Shown here piece by piece: positions 17,701-24,733 of a stretch of 64,000 bases of DNA. Source of the DNA: Treponema sp. (GTDB lineage Bacteria > Spirochaetota > Spirochaetia > Treponematales > Treponemataceae); the NCBI GenBank assembly GCA_017464425.1, contig JAFUDX010000032.1:62001-126000 (forward strand). The letters are read 5' to 3'. The notes below the pieces were generated by a model. That model was not told where the DNA came from, did not search any database, and worked only from the letters and a program-made list of their open reading frames with translations. Position numbers and translations under genes: made by a program. The first letter of the stretch is position 1; every line of letters starts with the position of its first letter.

Positions 17701-19972
17701 TTGGCGTGACAGGAGCGGCAATATTCGCATAGCCCGTAAACGGAGCATCAGCTGCAACGACATAGGCATTGAGCGCATTGTTATACACAGCGTGATCATC
17801 TGGAATCCAGTGAATATCACCCGTTCGCCAGCTGCTCTTCTTTTCTGGAGCCGGGCGAACAACGCAGAATGTTGTGGTGTAGCCACCAGAAGCAGCTTTG
17901 CCTGCGGATGCCTCAACTTTGAGCGTAGTGACGCGAGAAGGAAGGTTTGCGAGCCGAACTTGATAAACACCTTCTTCGACAAGCTCTGCCTTGCCCGTCT
18001 GTTTTGCATCGCCACCGATTTCTGAATCACCTTCGATGGTGTAGCTGACAGAAACAGACTTTTCTGCCGTTTCGACTTTGAATTTTGCGAACACAGGCTC
18101 TGCACTTCCATGCGGAATAACGACATTCATACCTGCGCGATAGTCTTTATCACCAATGGTAAGCGGATGAACAGAAATGCTTCCGCTGCCGTCCAAATCA
18201 ATGATTTTGCTTGCAAGAGGAGCGTCAAGCAAATCTTCGTGAATATAGGTAAGGTCTTTAATATCGATGAGAGATTTTTTCTCGATTGTGCGCTCGTAAA
18301 TATCTGTTGCGCTTACGGTAATCTGAATCAATCCCCACGGAGCATTTGAGAGCGGGATTTTTACGGAAATGTTTTTGTCACCAGCCTTTGTTTCAAATGA
18401 TTCAGAAGTGAACACTTCGTTAAGACCAGTTTCGATTTTATAAGAATATGAAGCAATTCCCGACGGTGAAGATGCAGAAACTTCATACACAGGATTTGAC
18501 TCTGGATGCACGAGCAAGCCGTTCACAACCTGCGTAGAACCGATTTTTGCCTCAGCAAAGCTGATTTGTGCGCCTTTTGAAACGAATGTGGTTGTAACAG
18601 GACTGCTTTTGATTCCGTGAATATCGGTAGCAACCACAGTGATTTTGTGGTTACCTGCCGGTAAATCTTCGGATTCGATTGCCGCACAGAACACGCCTTC
18701 TGAAGCGAGCTCTACTTCTGAACCACCATCAAGGCTGTAAGAAATAGAAGCAACGCCGTCATCATCAGTTACAAGTCCGCGAACGAAAATTGAGCCAGCA
18801 GTTCCGTCAATCACAGAACCTTCTGCAGGAGTCTGAATTGAAACGACCGGCTTGTCTTTATCCTGATTGATAGCAATTGATTTTTTGACCGACACAACAT
18901 TGCCCGCAGTATCGATAGCACTGATTGAGAAATCAACTGACTTTGTGTTCATGCCGCGCGTGTCAACTTCTTTAGACCAATACGGGTTCCCAGGAATGAG
19001 TTCGAATTCTTCTGTTTTGCCGTTAAAAGTCCATGAAAGTTTATGAAGGCCGACTTTGTCTTTTGCAAAGCCCGCGATGGTAAAGAGACCGTTGCATACT
19101 TCGTCTTCTTTTGGAGAGACGATTTTTACATCTGGTTTTGTATTATCAATAAAGTAAAGGTATGAAGTAATGCCGACCGAGCCCATGTTATCTGTAGCTT
19201 TGAGCCAAAGGATTGCAGGGCCGTCTTTTGAGAGTTTTGTATCAAGCGGAATGTCAAATGTCCAGTACGCTTCTTTTTTGTTTTCTGAAATTTTAGTCTG
19301 AAGATATGTTTCGCCGTTATCAAGAGAATAGTAAAGTGATTTGATGCCGTTTCCGTCTGAAACGGTACCCTTGATGTTGATTTTGCCAGAAACCAATTCG
19401 CCTAATGTGTGGTTTGTGATGGTCGTAACAGGCTGGCGACGGTCCAAGTTCCATGTAACGAAAGCCTTCTTTTTGGGTTTTTCTTGAGAAGAAAGACCGT
19501 TGATGTCAACGCCCCACACTTCAATGGTGTGCGGACCTTCTTCAAGATTATTTGTATCAAGGTAGTAAGACCAGAATTCCTTTCCTTCTGCTTTGATTGG
19601 CTCGCCACCATCAAAGACAATCCAGACTTCCGCAACGCCATCATCATCGACACAAGTACCGACGATATTGAGGTTGCCAGGAACGCGCATGTTCTGGATT
19701 GGGTTTGTGATGCCAGAAATAGCGTAGTCAGAATCAGGATCGATATACAGATTGTATGGGCCGGCGATTTCTGTGTTGCCGCCTTTATCTTTGGCTTCAA
19801 CATAGATATTGTATTTGCCTTCCTTCTTTTCGTTGATGTCGAATGTCTCCTGCCAGCTATCCATATCCTCGACATCACGGAACTCATTGTCCTTTTTGCC
19901 GACCGCGAAAGCTGAGAGACTGCAAGCAACCAAAACTGAGGTCAAAAGTATTTTTTTCAGACTTTTTTTCAT
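14765..19972 (-). CDS. Ig-like repeat protein with C-terminal outer-membrane barrel (1735 aa)
   Basis: Signal peptide MKKSLKKILLTSVLVACS ending at LSAFA. The body is a long series of bacterial Ig-like modules, with openings such as DNTKPDVKIVSPKED, STAPDVEIVSPKNH, NTPPKLDLMLPLDD and STKPTIKLISPGAGG and repeated strands like GIKSLYYSLDNGETY. The final ~165 residues are aromatic and alternating (GLYFDWSFWGATLFNVGAGL onward) and end in LRVNVF, with the terminal phenylalanine typical of outer-membrane barrels folded by BAM. The layout therefore suggests Ig-like passenger modules anchored by a small C-terminal barrel. AAAGGA lies nine bases before the ATG. It is the first gene of a likely two-gene unit. 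Function unknown; a surface-exposed adhesin or structural protein is inference. Confidence 0.8.
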   Translation of the reverse strand: MKKSLKKILLTSVLVACSLSAFAVGKKDNEFRDVEDMDSWQETFDINEKKEGKYNIYVEAKDKGGNTEIAGPYNLYIDPDSDYAISGITNPIQNMRVPGNLNIVGTCVDDDGVAEVWIVFDGGEPIKAEGKEFWSYYLDTNNLEEGPHTIEVWGVDINGLSSQEKPKKKAFVTWNLDRRQPVTTITNHTLGELVSGKINIKGTVSDGNGIKSLYYSLDNGETYLQTKISENKKEAYWTFDIPLDTKLSKDGPAILWLKATDNMGSVGITSYLYFIDNTKPDVKIVSPKEDEVCNGLFTIAGFAKDKVGLHKLSWTFNGKTEEFELIPGNPYWSKEVDTRGMNTKSVDFSISAIDTAGNVVSVKKSIAINQDKDKPVVSIQTPAEGSVIDGTAGSIFVRGLVTDDDGVASISYSLDGGSEVELASEGVFCAAIESEDLPAGNHKITVVATDIHGIKSSPVTTTFVSKGAQISFAEAKIGSTQVVNGLLVHPESNPVYEVSASSPSGIASYSYKIETGLNEVFTSESFETKAGDKNISVKIPLSNAPWGLIQITVSATDIYERTIEKKSLIDIKDLTYIHEDLLDAPLASKIIDLDGSGSISVHPLTIGDKDYRAGMNVVIPHGSAEPVFAKFKVETAEKSVSVSYTIEGDSEIGGDAKQTGKAELVEEGVYQVRLANLPSRVTTLKVEASAGKAASGGYTTTFCVVRPAPEKKSSWRTGDIHWIPDDHAVYNNALNAYVVAADAPFTGYANIAAPVTPSVMTNGIAISNEGKSIVLTGLKDGTYKSVGVNVKDGNGRTYNAALVNLVVDSTAPDVEIVSPKNHLWVQTSTTLTVNATDVNGIEKVEYSIDGGETWSDMRSNGSQYSATVNIRNAEDGLIGIDVRATDVTGKSTVKSVAIQKDTTPPEVEVLLPGGEDIVNGDNLIAFMAKDNGKLSQVQYFPPTKRGETPKPIDVPLGTMIVTHVGTSEKPIDDLMSFKFIDAIGNATEVKQWDFIIDTVSDFPIAEVHVPEENAVITRDFEFSGVIYDDDGVKKDDYGDVIAGPKIFYKFDNGRFEELDQIGTSFVIPKKLTDFTDNEHSITIYAEDINGVKGPEFVRNFRISLEEPKGAVLTPPISETVKQTIKMTGVATDKNGIKAVYISVDNGNSYNEALGNFGHEMTQCNWSYEFDTRVVEDGTHVVFMKVVDWYGIEGLYSSLINIDNTPPKLDLMLPLDDSKTTGMVFLSGQTTDNINLTKLFITIRSLDGKTVNSRLARTDLTPDEIITQALDITNLDDGFYNIELTGVDAAENITRVSRNLQLDKKAPKAKVDLLYPLNGEFVQGLFNIYGTAVSESNIQSLTLFVDGKNVAQTELSESGYFKYTLDQTMIEEGQHTIRVEAYLSDNSKIVSNTQYLNYGAIGPWVTIDSWTYGDFAFERPYIIGNAGYSYDEEEVVRANAKGAPKELKEAVEAKSVEKVELSLDNGKTFKKLSTNGKWRYRIENEDIAEGYHFLLLRATMKNGETAVTRCIVQVDSTKPTIKLISPGAGGRYNQEMEFSGLARDDIALKSLTLALRKGDKAWYEVPGFIQGLYFDWSFWGATLFNVGAGLTFFDDNVKLQVQWGQFTQQQRNLFDNSNLRYGGNNIWGVKLLANVFYMPFRYYFGPDWEWLSLNLAVGANFSRFNESGAGKSQILSAALVQLEFPRVTFAKQKMFRTIAFYTEGQLWFIPSDVSSSGQEVKSIVPQISFGLRVNVF

Positions 19973-20029
19973 ACTTTACTATCCTTTTACTTTTTTATAA
20001 TCTATTTTATATTAGTTCAAGTCGAAAAC

Positions 20030-20063
20030 AAAATCAAATTTAAACATAAAAAAATTTGATTTT
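20030..20063. promoter_or_regulatory. AT-rich inverted repeat upstream of the giant-protein operon
   Basis: Twelve-base arms (AAAATCAAATTT and AAATTTGATTTT) separated by ten bases, about 60 bp before the start codon of the 1735-aa protein. Position fits an operator; it also lies on the 5' side of the sirtuin gene. Confidence 0.45.
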
Positions 20064-20175
20064 TTTGGGAATTTGTTTTTTATTATCGGCAAAAAACTCT
20101 AAATTCTCAAATTATCACACAACATTGGAGAGACAGCGCACTTTTCAACAGGCACTTTAGAGCACGGAGGAATTT

Positions 20176-20913
20176 ATGGACGAAAAAATTGCAGAACTTC
20201 AGAAAATGATTGACGAGTCGCACAGAATCGTCTTTTTTGGTGGCGCGGGCGTTTCTACCGAGAGCGGAATTCCCGACTTTAGAAGTCAGGACGGTTTGTA
20301 CCAGCAGGAATGGAACTACCCGCCCGAAACGATTATTTCCCGCTCGTTCTTCGACGCAAACCCAAAAGAATTCTATCGCTTTTATAGAAAGAAACTGATT
20401 ATCAAAGGAGTTCAGCCGAACATCACGCACAAAAAACTGGCAGAATTAGAAGCGGCTGGCAAACTGAGCGCGGTCGTCACGCAGAACATCGACGGCTTGC
20501 ACCAGATGGCGGGGAGCAAAACCGTGTATGAGCTGCACGGAAGCACGCTCCGAAACTTCTGCATGAAGTGTGGGAAGAGCTATGACATTGACTTTATCGC
20601 CGCAAGCGAAAATACCGAAGAAAAACTCCCCCGTTGTGAGTGCGGCGGCTTGGTGAAGCCCGATGTCGTCCTCTATGAAGAAGGGCTTGACGACAAAGTG
20701 ATTAACGGTGCGGTGGAGGCAATCGCGAACGCGGACATGCTCATCATCGGCGGAACCTCGCTCGTAGTCTACCCGGCGGCAGGCTTAATCCGCTATTTTA
20801 GGGGAAACCACCTTGTGCTCATTAACAAGAGCGAAACGCAGGCCGACGCAAACTGCGACTTGGTGATTCACGACTCTTTAGGCAAGGTTTTCGAGCAAAT
20901 CAAAGTGAATTAA
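20176..20913 (+). CDS. cobB: NAD-dependent protein deacylase (sirtuin, SIR2 family)
   Basis: 245-aa cytoplasmic sirtuin that removes acyl groups from lysines using NAD. Motifs in order: GAGVSTESGIPDFRS (residues 23-37, NAD binding), TQNIDGLH (102-109), the catalytic His121 in ELHG, a zinc site with Cys129, Cys132, Cys154 and Cys156, and GTSLVVYPAAG near the C-terminus. Length is normal for a bacterial CobB/Npd. GGAGG lies before the ATG. It stands alone, divergent from the giant-protein genes and just ahead of the small toxin-antitoxin locus. Confidence 0.95.
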   Translation: MDEKIAELQKMIDESHRIVFFGGAGVSTESGIPDFRSQDGLYQQEWNYPPETIISRSFFDANPKEFYRFYRKKLIIKGVQPNITHKKLAELEAAGKLSAVVTQNIDGLHQMAGSKTVYELHGSTLRNFCMKCGKSYDIDFIAASENTEEKLPRCECGGLVKPDVVLYEEGLDDKVINGAVEAIANADMLIIGGTSLVVYPAAGLIRYFRGNHLVLINKSETQADANCDLVIHDSLGKVFEQIKVN

Positions 20914-20923
20914 TATTTGTCCG

Positions 20924-20951
20924 TTGACATTTTGTGTGAATGTGGTATAGT
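20924..20951 (+). promoter_or_regulatory. Promoter of the putative antitoxin RNA
   Basis: TTGACA, 16-base spacer, TATAGT, with TGG directly before the -10 box (extended -10). No open reading frame follows before the terminator at 21001-21042, so the product is likely a small RNA. Confidence 0.65.
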
Positions 20952-20956
20952 AGAGG

Positions 20957-21042
20957 AAAAGGCATTCGCAACCGAGCGCATTGCCCCACATTTTGGTTTA
21001 AAGTCCGCCACATGGTTCCAAACACTGGCGGACTTATTTTTT
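20957..21042 (+). ncRNA. Putative type I antitoxin RNA (about 85 nt)
   Basis: Predicted from a good promoter (20924-20951) and a strong intrinsic terminator (AAGTCCGCCA/TGGCGGACTT, then six T). It is convergent with the 31-aa toxin gene and its 3' end is complementary to the toxin mRNA across the shared terminator hairpin. Near its 5' end it carries GGCATTCGCAAC and TTGCCCC, and the toxin transcript carries the closely similar GGCATTCGTAAC and TTGCCCC near its own 5' end. No transcript data are available. Confidence 0.5.
21001..21042. terminator. Shared bidirectional terminator of the toxin and antitoxin transcripts
   Basis: Ten-bp stem AAGTCCGCCA/TGGCGGACTT with a 15-base loop. On the plus strand it is followed by ATTTTTT. 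On the minus strand the toxin stop codon lies at its edge and it is followed by a shorter T-run. Confidence 0.7.
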
Positions 21043-21136
21043 ACTCAGACTTCTTCTTTTTGGGAAGGCTCTTAAGCAAATCGATAATGAGCCTGATGAA
21101 CTGAATCATCAGCGAAAAAATTTCGTATATACTCAT
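21041..21136 (-). CDS. Small hydrophobic type I toxin-like peptide (31 aa)
   Basis: Short ORF with a strong AGGAGG site. The peptide starts MSIYEIFSLMIQFIRLII, which is a polar start, one membrane helix and then a lysine-rich tail (PKKKKSE). This is the layout of TxpA/BsrG and putative holin-like type I toxins, whose members often begin MSxYExLxLMIxF. A proper promoter lies upstream (21219-21247) with a leader of about 75 bases holding a hairpin (CAACCG/CGGTTG near 21161-21178). A convergent small RNA shares its terminator. Toxicity and RNA control are inference from this layout. Confidence 0.6.
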   Translation of the reverse strand: MSIYEIFSLMIQFIRLIIDLLKSLPKKKKSE

Positions 21137-21218
21137 AGCGAGCCTCCTACTGTCAAATTCCAACCGTACGGTCGGTTGAGTTCGGGGGCAAGTCCACCTA
21201 GTTACGAATGCCGTTTTT

Positions 21219-21247
21219 AGTATACTACACTACTAAAATCTTGTAAA
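21219..21247 (-). promoter_or_regulatory. Promoter of the small toxin gene
   Basis: On the minus strand TTTACA, a 17-base spacer and TATACT. Confidence 0.65.
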
Positions 21248-21258
21248 GTCACGCCTGT

Positions 21259-22599
21259 TTAGTTTTTATGACATAATTCCGTAAGCGTTTGCTTTACTTG
21301 CAGCGTGGCGAGCAAGGGATTTTCCATGTCAGTTTTTTCATCTCCCGTACGGATTGCGCGAATCAAGAGATTTTTCGGAGTGGCACTTTCTTCTATAAAT
21401 TCGAGGATTTGGACGCGGTAGCCGTGGCTCTCCAAAAGCTCGGCGCGGATTGCGTCGGTGGCGAGGGCGGCGAAGCGTTCTTTTATAAGCCCGTATTTTA
21501 AAAGCGGCGCGAACGGCGAATCGGCGGGAACGGATTTTGCGGAAAGCTGGCTGTTCAATTCGTGCTGGCAGCAGGGAACGGAGAGAATTGCTTTGGCTTT
21601 TTGGCGGAGCGCGTAGTCGAGCGCGTAATCGGTGGCGGTGTCGCAGGCGTGGAGCGTAACAATAATGTCTGGCTGCTTATCCTCGCCAAACGAAGCGATG
21701 TCGCCCACGGCAAACGAAAGATTTCTGAGCGCAAGTTTTTGCGCGAGCGTGTTGCAATAGGCAATCACATCTTTTTTGAGGTCAAGCCCGAAGATTTCAG
21801 CGGGGATTTTTTTGACCGCAGAAAGATAGTGCTGAACGGCAAAAGTAAGATACGATTTTCCAGAGCCAAAATCCACGATACGAAGCGGATTTTCTCCCGA
21901 AACAGGATTCCGCTCGCTTTCCCGCAAGCGAATCACATCGCCAAGCACATCATCGAGCATTTCAAGAAATCGGTTGATTTGGCGGAACTTGTCGTACTTT
22001 GATTTAATCACCTTCCCTTCCGCCGTCATAATCCCCAAATGCACCAAAAACGGCACAGGCGAGCCTTCGGGAAGAAGATAGCGTTTGGTACGGGACAGTG
22101 CCCCGCACGGATGCGGGGGATAAGAAAAGAGAGAATTTTCGGTTCGGAGATTGCTTCGTCGCTCCGCTCCTCGCAATGACGGGCTGCTCGCCGTTTTTTG
22201 CAATGACGGGCTGTTCTCTGGTTTTCGCAATGACAGGGTATCTTCTGCTCCCTGCTCCCCGCTCACTGCTAACTGCTCACTGCTAATTGCTAACTGTTTG
22301 CGAAGCAAACTCACTTTTCCTTTTTTGTTCGCGAGAATCGTGATTTCCTCGTTTTCGGTGCGCTGAACGCAGTTTTTGAAGGTCGTGCCCGCGTGCGTGG
22401 AAATAAAGTCGTTTAAGTCGGATTCAGTCATTTTTTTATGGAAGACTTGTGTTTTTGTGTAGAATTCGGCGAAGTAGTTTTCGTTTTTTGCCGAAGCGAG
22501 CGAGCTTGTGAGCAATTTGATTTTAACGCGCGTGTACTCTGCGTCGAGTATTTCTGAGATGTTCTTGACTGGCTTTGAAAATGTAACTGAGAGAATCAT
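21259..22599 (-). CDS. SAM-dependent methyltransferase (METTL25/RRNAD1-like) with repeat-derived insert
   Basis: 446-aa class I methyltransferase. The catalytic half starts near residue 173: KRYLLPEGSPVPFLVHLG, SAM motif DFGSGKSY (243-250), GLDLKKDVI, TLHACDTATDYAL (about 316-328) and SVPCCQHE (340-347). The motif set fits the Methyltransf_32 type; the substrate is unknown, an RNA being likely. I chose the ATG at 22599 (AAGGA upstream); the longer open frame upstream runs through dispersed repeats. Residues ~101-172 are coded by dispersed-repeat DNA (QLAISSEQLAVSGEQG, SLRGAERRSNL, PPHPCGAL), placed in frame between the N-terminal part and the catalytic domain. The domain looks intact, so the enzyme may still work with a disordered loop. 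Confidence 0.8.
   Translation of the reverse strand: MILSVTFSKPVKNISEILDAEYTRVKIKLLTSSLASAKNENYFAEFYTKTQVFHKKMTESDLNDFISTHAGTTFKNCVQRTENEEITILANKKGKVSLLRKQLAISSEQLAVSGEQGAEDTLSLRKPENSPSLQKTASSPSLRGAERRSNLRTENSLFSYPPHPCGALSRTKRYLLPEGSPVPFLVHLGIMTAEGKVIKSKYDKFRQINRFLEMLDDVLGDVIRLRESERNPVSGENPLRIVDFGSGKSYLTFAVQHYLSAVKKIPAEIFGLDLKKDVIAYCNTLAQKLALRNLSFAVGDIASFGEDKQPDIIVTLHACDTATDYALDYALRQKAKAILSVPCCQHELNSQLSAKSVPADSPFAPLLKYGLIKERFAALATDAIRAELLESHGYRVQILEFIEESATPKNLLIRAIRTGDEKTDMENPLLATLQVKQTLTELCHKN
22084..22299. repeat. In-frame block of several dispersed repeats inside the methyltransferase gene
   Basis: Made of an AGTTAGCAGTTAGC-type arm (about 22255-22299), two or three GCAATGACGGGC units with the GGAGCGGAGCGACGAAGC type core (about 22140-22225) and a CCCCGC/GCGGGG hairpin (22099-22117). 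Length keeps the reading frame open. Confidence 0.75.
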
Positions 22600-22620
22600 A
22601 GTATTCCTTATTTTAAATTT

Positions 22621-22697
22621 CTCACAGAGGACACAGAGACCACAGAGAAAAATACCGTATAAAACTATTCTCTGTGAACTCTTAAGCTCTGTGAGGA
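22621..22697. repeat. Dispersed repeat family A (CACAGAG type), copy 2
   Basis: CTCACAGAGGACACAGAGAC on the left and TTCTCTGTGAACTCTTAAGC, CTCTGTGAGG on the right, forming a long imperfect inverted repeat upstream of the methyltransferase start. Confidence 0.8.
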
Positions 22698-22722
22698 ATT
22701 TTTTCTTCCTGCTTTGCTTGCA

Positions 22723-22816
22723 CGCGCAAGGGATTGTAGGGGCGCGAAGCGTTGCCGTAGGCAATGAAGCGATAGCGGAACCCCGAAAAGCCCGACGGCG
22801 AAGCCGATGCGCCCCG
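22723..22816. repeat. Structured palindromic repeat family C, copy 1 (intergenic)
   Basis: About 95 bp with outer arms GGGGCGC/GCGCCCC, an inner hairpin TTGCC-GTA-GGCAA and a second CGGC-GAA-GCCG. Sister copies lie at 34688-34788 and, in frame within metH, at 44119-44215. Together with repeat A it fills the gap between the methyltransferase and parA; no gene seen there. Confidence 0.8.
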
Positions 22817-22844
22817 TGAAACACTAAAATTGTTTCACGAAACA
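22815..22844. promoter_or_regulatory. Candidate degenerate parS half-sites before parA
   Basis: CGTGAAACA and TGTTTCACGAAACA lie 40-65 bp before parA. Each matches half of the usual 16-bp parS (TGTTTCACGTGAAACA), but neither is complete. Confidence 0.4.
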
Positions 22845-22882
22845 CTATATATTTTAATTTAAAAATCCGATAAGATAAATAT

Positions 22883-23653
22883 ATGGGAAAGATTTTTGTT
22901 TTTGTTAATCAGAAGGGTGGCGTTGGCAAAACAACTTCGGCTATCAATATTGGCGCGTACATGGCGCGTCTTGGGAAGAAAGTGCTTCTCGTGGATTTTG
23001 ACTCACAGGGGAACATGTCAACGGGCGTGGGAATTTCAAAGGACAAGCCTTCAATCTACGAATTTATGGATGATGATTCTATCGCTCAAAGCGCAATCAA
23101 ACATACGGCGGTCGAAAATCTTGACGCGATCTGCGCTGACGAAGATTTGGCGGGCGCGGCGATTGAATTTGCTGATGTTACAAAAGTTCCTGCGGACAAA
23201 CGCGATTTTATTCTCAAAGAAACGCTTGAACCGCTCAAAACGGTGTACGATTATATTTTGATTGACTGTCCGCCTTCGCTTGGCATTCTTACGACGAACG
23301 GACTTGTGGCGGCGGATGCGGTTTTGGTGCCGATGCAGTGTGAATATTTTGCGTTGGAAGGAATCACGCTCCTTTTGCAGACGGTCAAACGCGTTCAGAA
23401 TTCAACGAATCCGAACCTTACAATTGGCGGCATTTTCTTTACGATGTACGATTCTCGCACGCGCTTGGCTCAGGATGTCGTGCGAAACGTGCAGGCGTAT
23501 TTTAAGGATGTTGTTTTCAATACGATTATTCCGCGAAATGTCCGCCTTTCTGAAGCACCATCTCACGGTCAGCCGATTTGTCTCTACGACCCGAATTGTG
23601 TCGGCGCGAAAAGTTATGAAAAACTTGCACAAGAGGTAATCAGCCGTGGCTAA
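22883..23653 (+). CDS. parA: Chromosome-partitioning ATPase ParA (Soj)
   Basis: 256-aa deviant Walker-A ATPase that moves the origin region together with ParB. Visible motifs: NQKGGVGKTTSAINI (residues 9-23), VDFDSQGNMSTG (about 38-49, Walker A') and ILIDCPPSLG (Walker B, about 124-133). Length is typical of chromosomal Soj-type proteins without an N-terminal HTH. It overlaps parB by eight bases, a normal parAB arrangement, and parS-like half-sites lie upstream. Confidence 0.95.
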   Translation: MGKIFVFVNQKGGVGKTTSAINIGAYMARLGKKVLLVDFDSQGNMSTGVGISKDKPSIYEFMDDDSIAQSAIKHTAVENLDAICADEDLAGAAIEFADVTKVPADKRDFILKETLEPLKTVYDYILIDCPPSLGILTTNGLVAADAVLVPMQCEYFALEGITLLLQTVKRVQNSTNPNLTIGGIFFTMYDSRTRLAQDVVRNVQAYFKDVVFNTIIPRNVRLSEAPSHGQPICLYDPNCVGAKSYEKLAQEVISRG

Positions 23654-24653
23654 AAAATTCGGGCTTGGAGCGGGCGTTGATGCATTGATGGGGAAAGCGG
23701 GCTTGTCTGCCGCTGATTTTGCTCCTCATCAGAAAAATTCAGAAAGCGCACAGGCTGCGGAGGCTGTTTCTAAAGCGGTGGAAGCGGGGAACATTCCTGC
23801 CGAAGTTGCGCGGGGCGAGCGAAAATTGCCCGATGGAATCAGTGTGGACGAAAACGGGCAGTTGTGGCTCAGCGTTGATTTATTGAAGCCGAATCCTCAT
23901 CAGCCGCGAAAAGAATTTGATGAAGATGCGTTGCAGGAACTCGCCGATTCAATTCGCGAGCATGGCATTTTGCAGGCGATTACGGTTGAGGACGCAGGCG
24001 ATGGTTCTTTCTATATAATTGCCGGTGAACGGCGAACACGGGCGGCAAAAATCGCCAATTTGTCGGAAGTTCCCGTGCAGCTCCGAAAATTTTCTGACCA
24101 GAAAAAGCTTGAAATCGCATTGATTGAAAATATTCAGCGCGAAGATTTGAATCCAATCGAAGAAGCAGAGGCGTACTATCAGCTCATGGAAATTTCGGGC
24201 TTGAGCCAAGAGCAAGTGGCGGCGCGTGTGGGGAAAAATCGCTCGACGGTGGCGAATGCCGTGCGTCTTTTGAAATTGCCCGAAGACATGCGCACATCGC
24301 TCGTGCAGGGGCATATCACTTCTGGTCACGCGCGGGCGTTGCTTTCGGTAAAAGACAATGCCGACATGCGCATCCTGTTTGCAAAAATCATCGGAAGCGG
24401 CATGAATGTGCGCGAAGCCGAAGAAATGGCACGAACGCTCAACGAAGGCACTGGTAACGGCGTTAAAAAGCCGAAAGAGCCAAAGCAAGAGCATAAAGAC
24501 CCGAACATTGCCGAACTGGAGCAGAAATTCATCGAAAAACTGGGAACAAAAGTGCAGATTAAAGGTACTATGGAGCGCGGAAGCGTGGAAGTGCAGTTCT
24601 TCACAAAAGATGATTTGAATCGGATTTATTATTTGATTTGCGGAAATGAGTAA
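23646..24653 (+). CDS. parB: Chromosome-partitioning protein ParB (Spo0J)
   Basis: 335-aa centromere-binding CTPase. N-terminal nucleotide-binding region with PNPHQPRKEFDEDALQELA and GERRTRAAKI; central HTH (GLSQEQVAARVGKNRSTVAN) that reads parS; C-terminal dimer domain (AELEQKFIEKLGTKVQIKG). The start is GTG inside the end of parA, after an AGAGGTAAT site. A short acidic/alanine linker precedes the N-domain. The pair suggests that the chromosomal origin may lie not very far away, though no dnaA or gidB is seen here. Confidence 0.95.
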   Translation: MAKKFGLGAGVDALMGKAGLSAADFAPHQKNSESAQAAEAVSKAVEAGNIPAEVARGERKLPDGISVDENGQLWLSVDLLKPNPHQPRKEFDEDALQELADSIREHGILQAITVEDAGDGSFYIIAGERRTRAAKIANLSEVPVQLRKFSDQKKLEIALIENIQREDLNPIEEAEAYYQLMEISGLSQEQVAARVGKNRSTVANAVRLLKLPEDMRTSLVQGHITSGHARALLSVKDNADMRILFAKIIGSGMNVREAEEMARTLNEGTGNGVKKPKEPKQEHKDPNIAELEQKFIEKLGTKVQIKGTMERGSVEVQFFTKDDLNRIYYLICGNE

Positions 24654-24690
24654 ATTAGACGCGGATTCACGCAGATGAACGCGGATTTTT
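24654..24690. repeat. Short CGCGGATT repeat after parB
   Basis: ACGCGGATTCACGCAGATGA followed by ACGCGGATTTTT, a degenerate relative of the CACAGATT repeats (family B) at 47024, 56298 and 61021. Confidence 0.5.
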
Positions 24691-24691
24691 G

Positions 24692-24725
24692 AAAAAAAAC
24701 GGGGCGATTTTTTGCCCCGTTTTTT
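24692..24725. terminator. Bidirectional intrinsic terminator between parB and the ABC lipoprotein gene
   Basis: AAAAAAAACGGGGC and GCCCCGTTTTTT arms around an eight-base loop, with A-run and T-run on the two sides, serving two convergent genes. Confidence 0.85.
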
Positions 24726-24733
24726 ATTTGTTT

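Noticed and set aside
21289..22366. Several plus-strand open frames opposite the methyltransferase
   Set aside because: Shadows of the real gene and of the repeat block; none has a ribosome site or recognisable domain.
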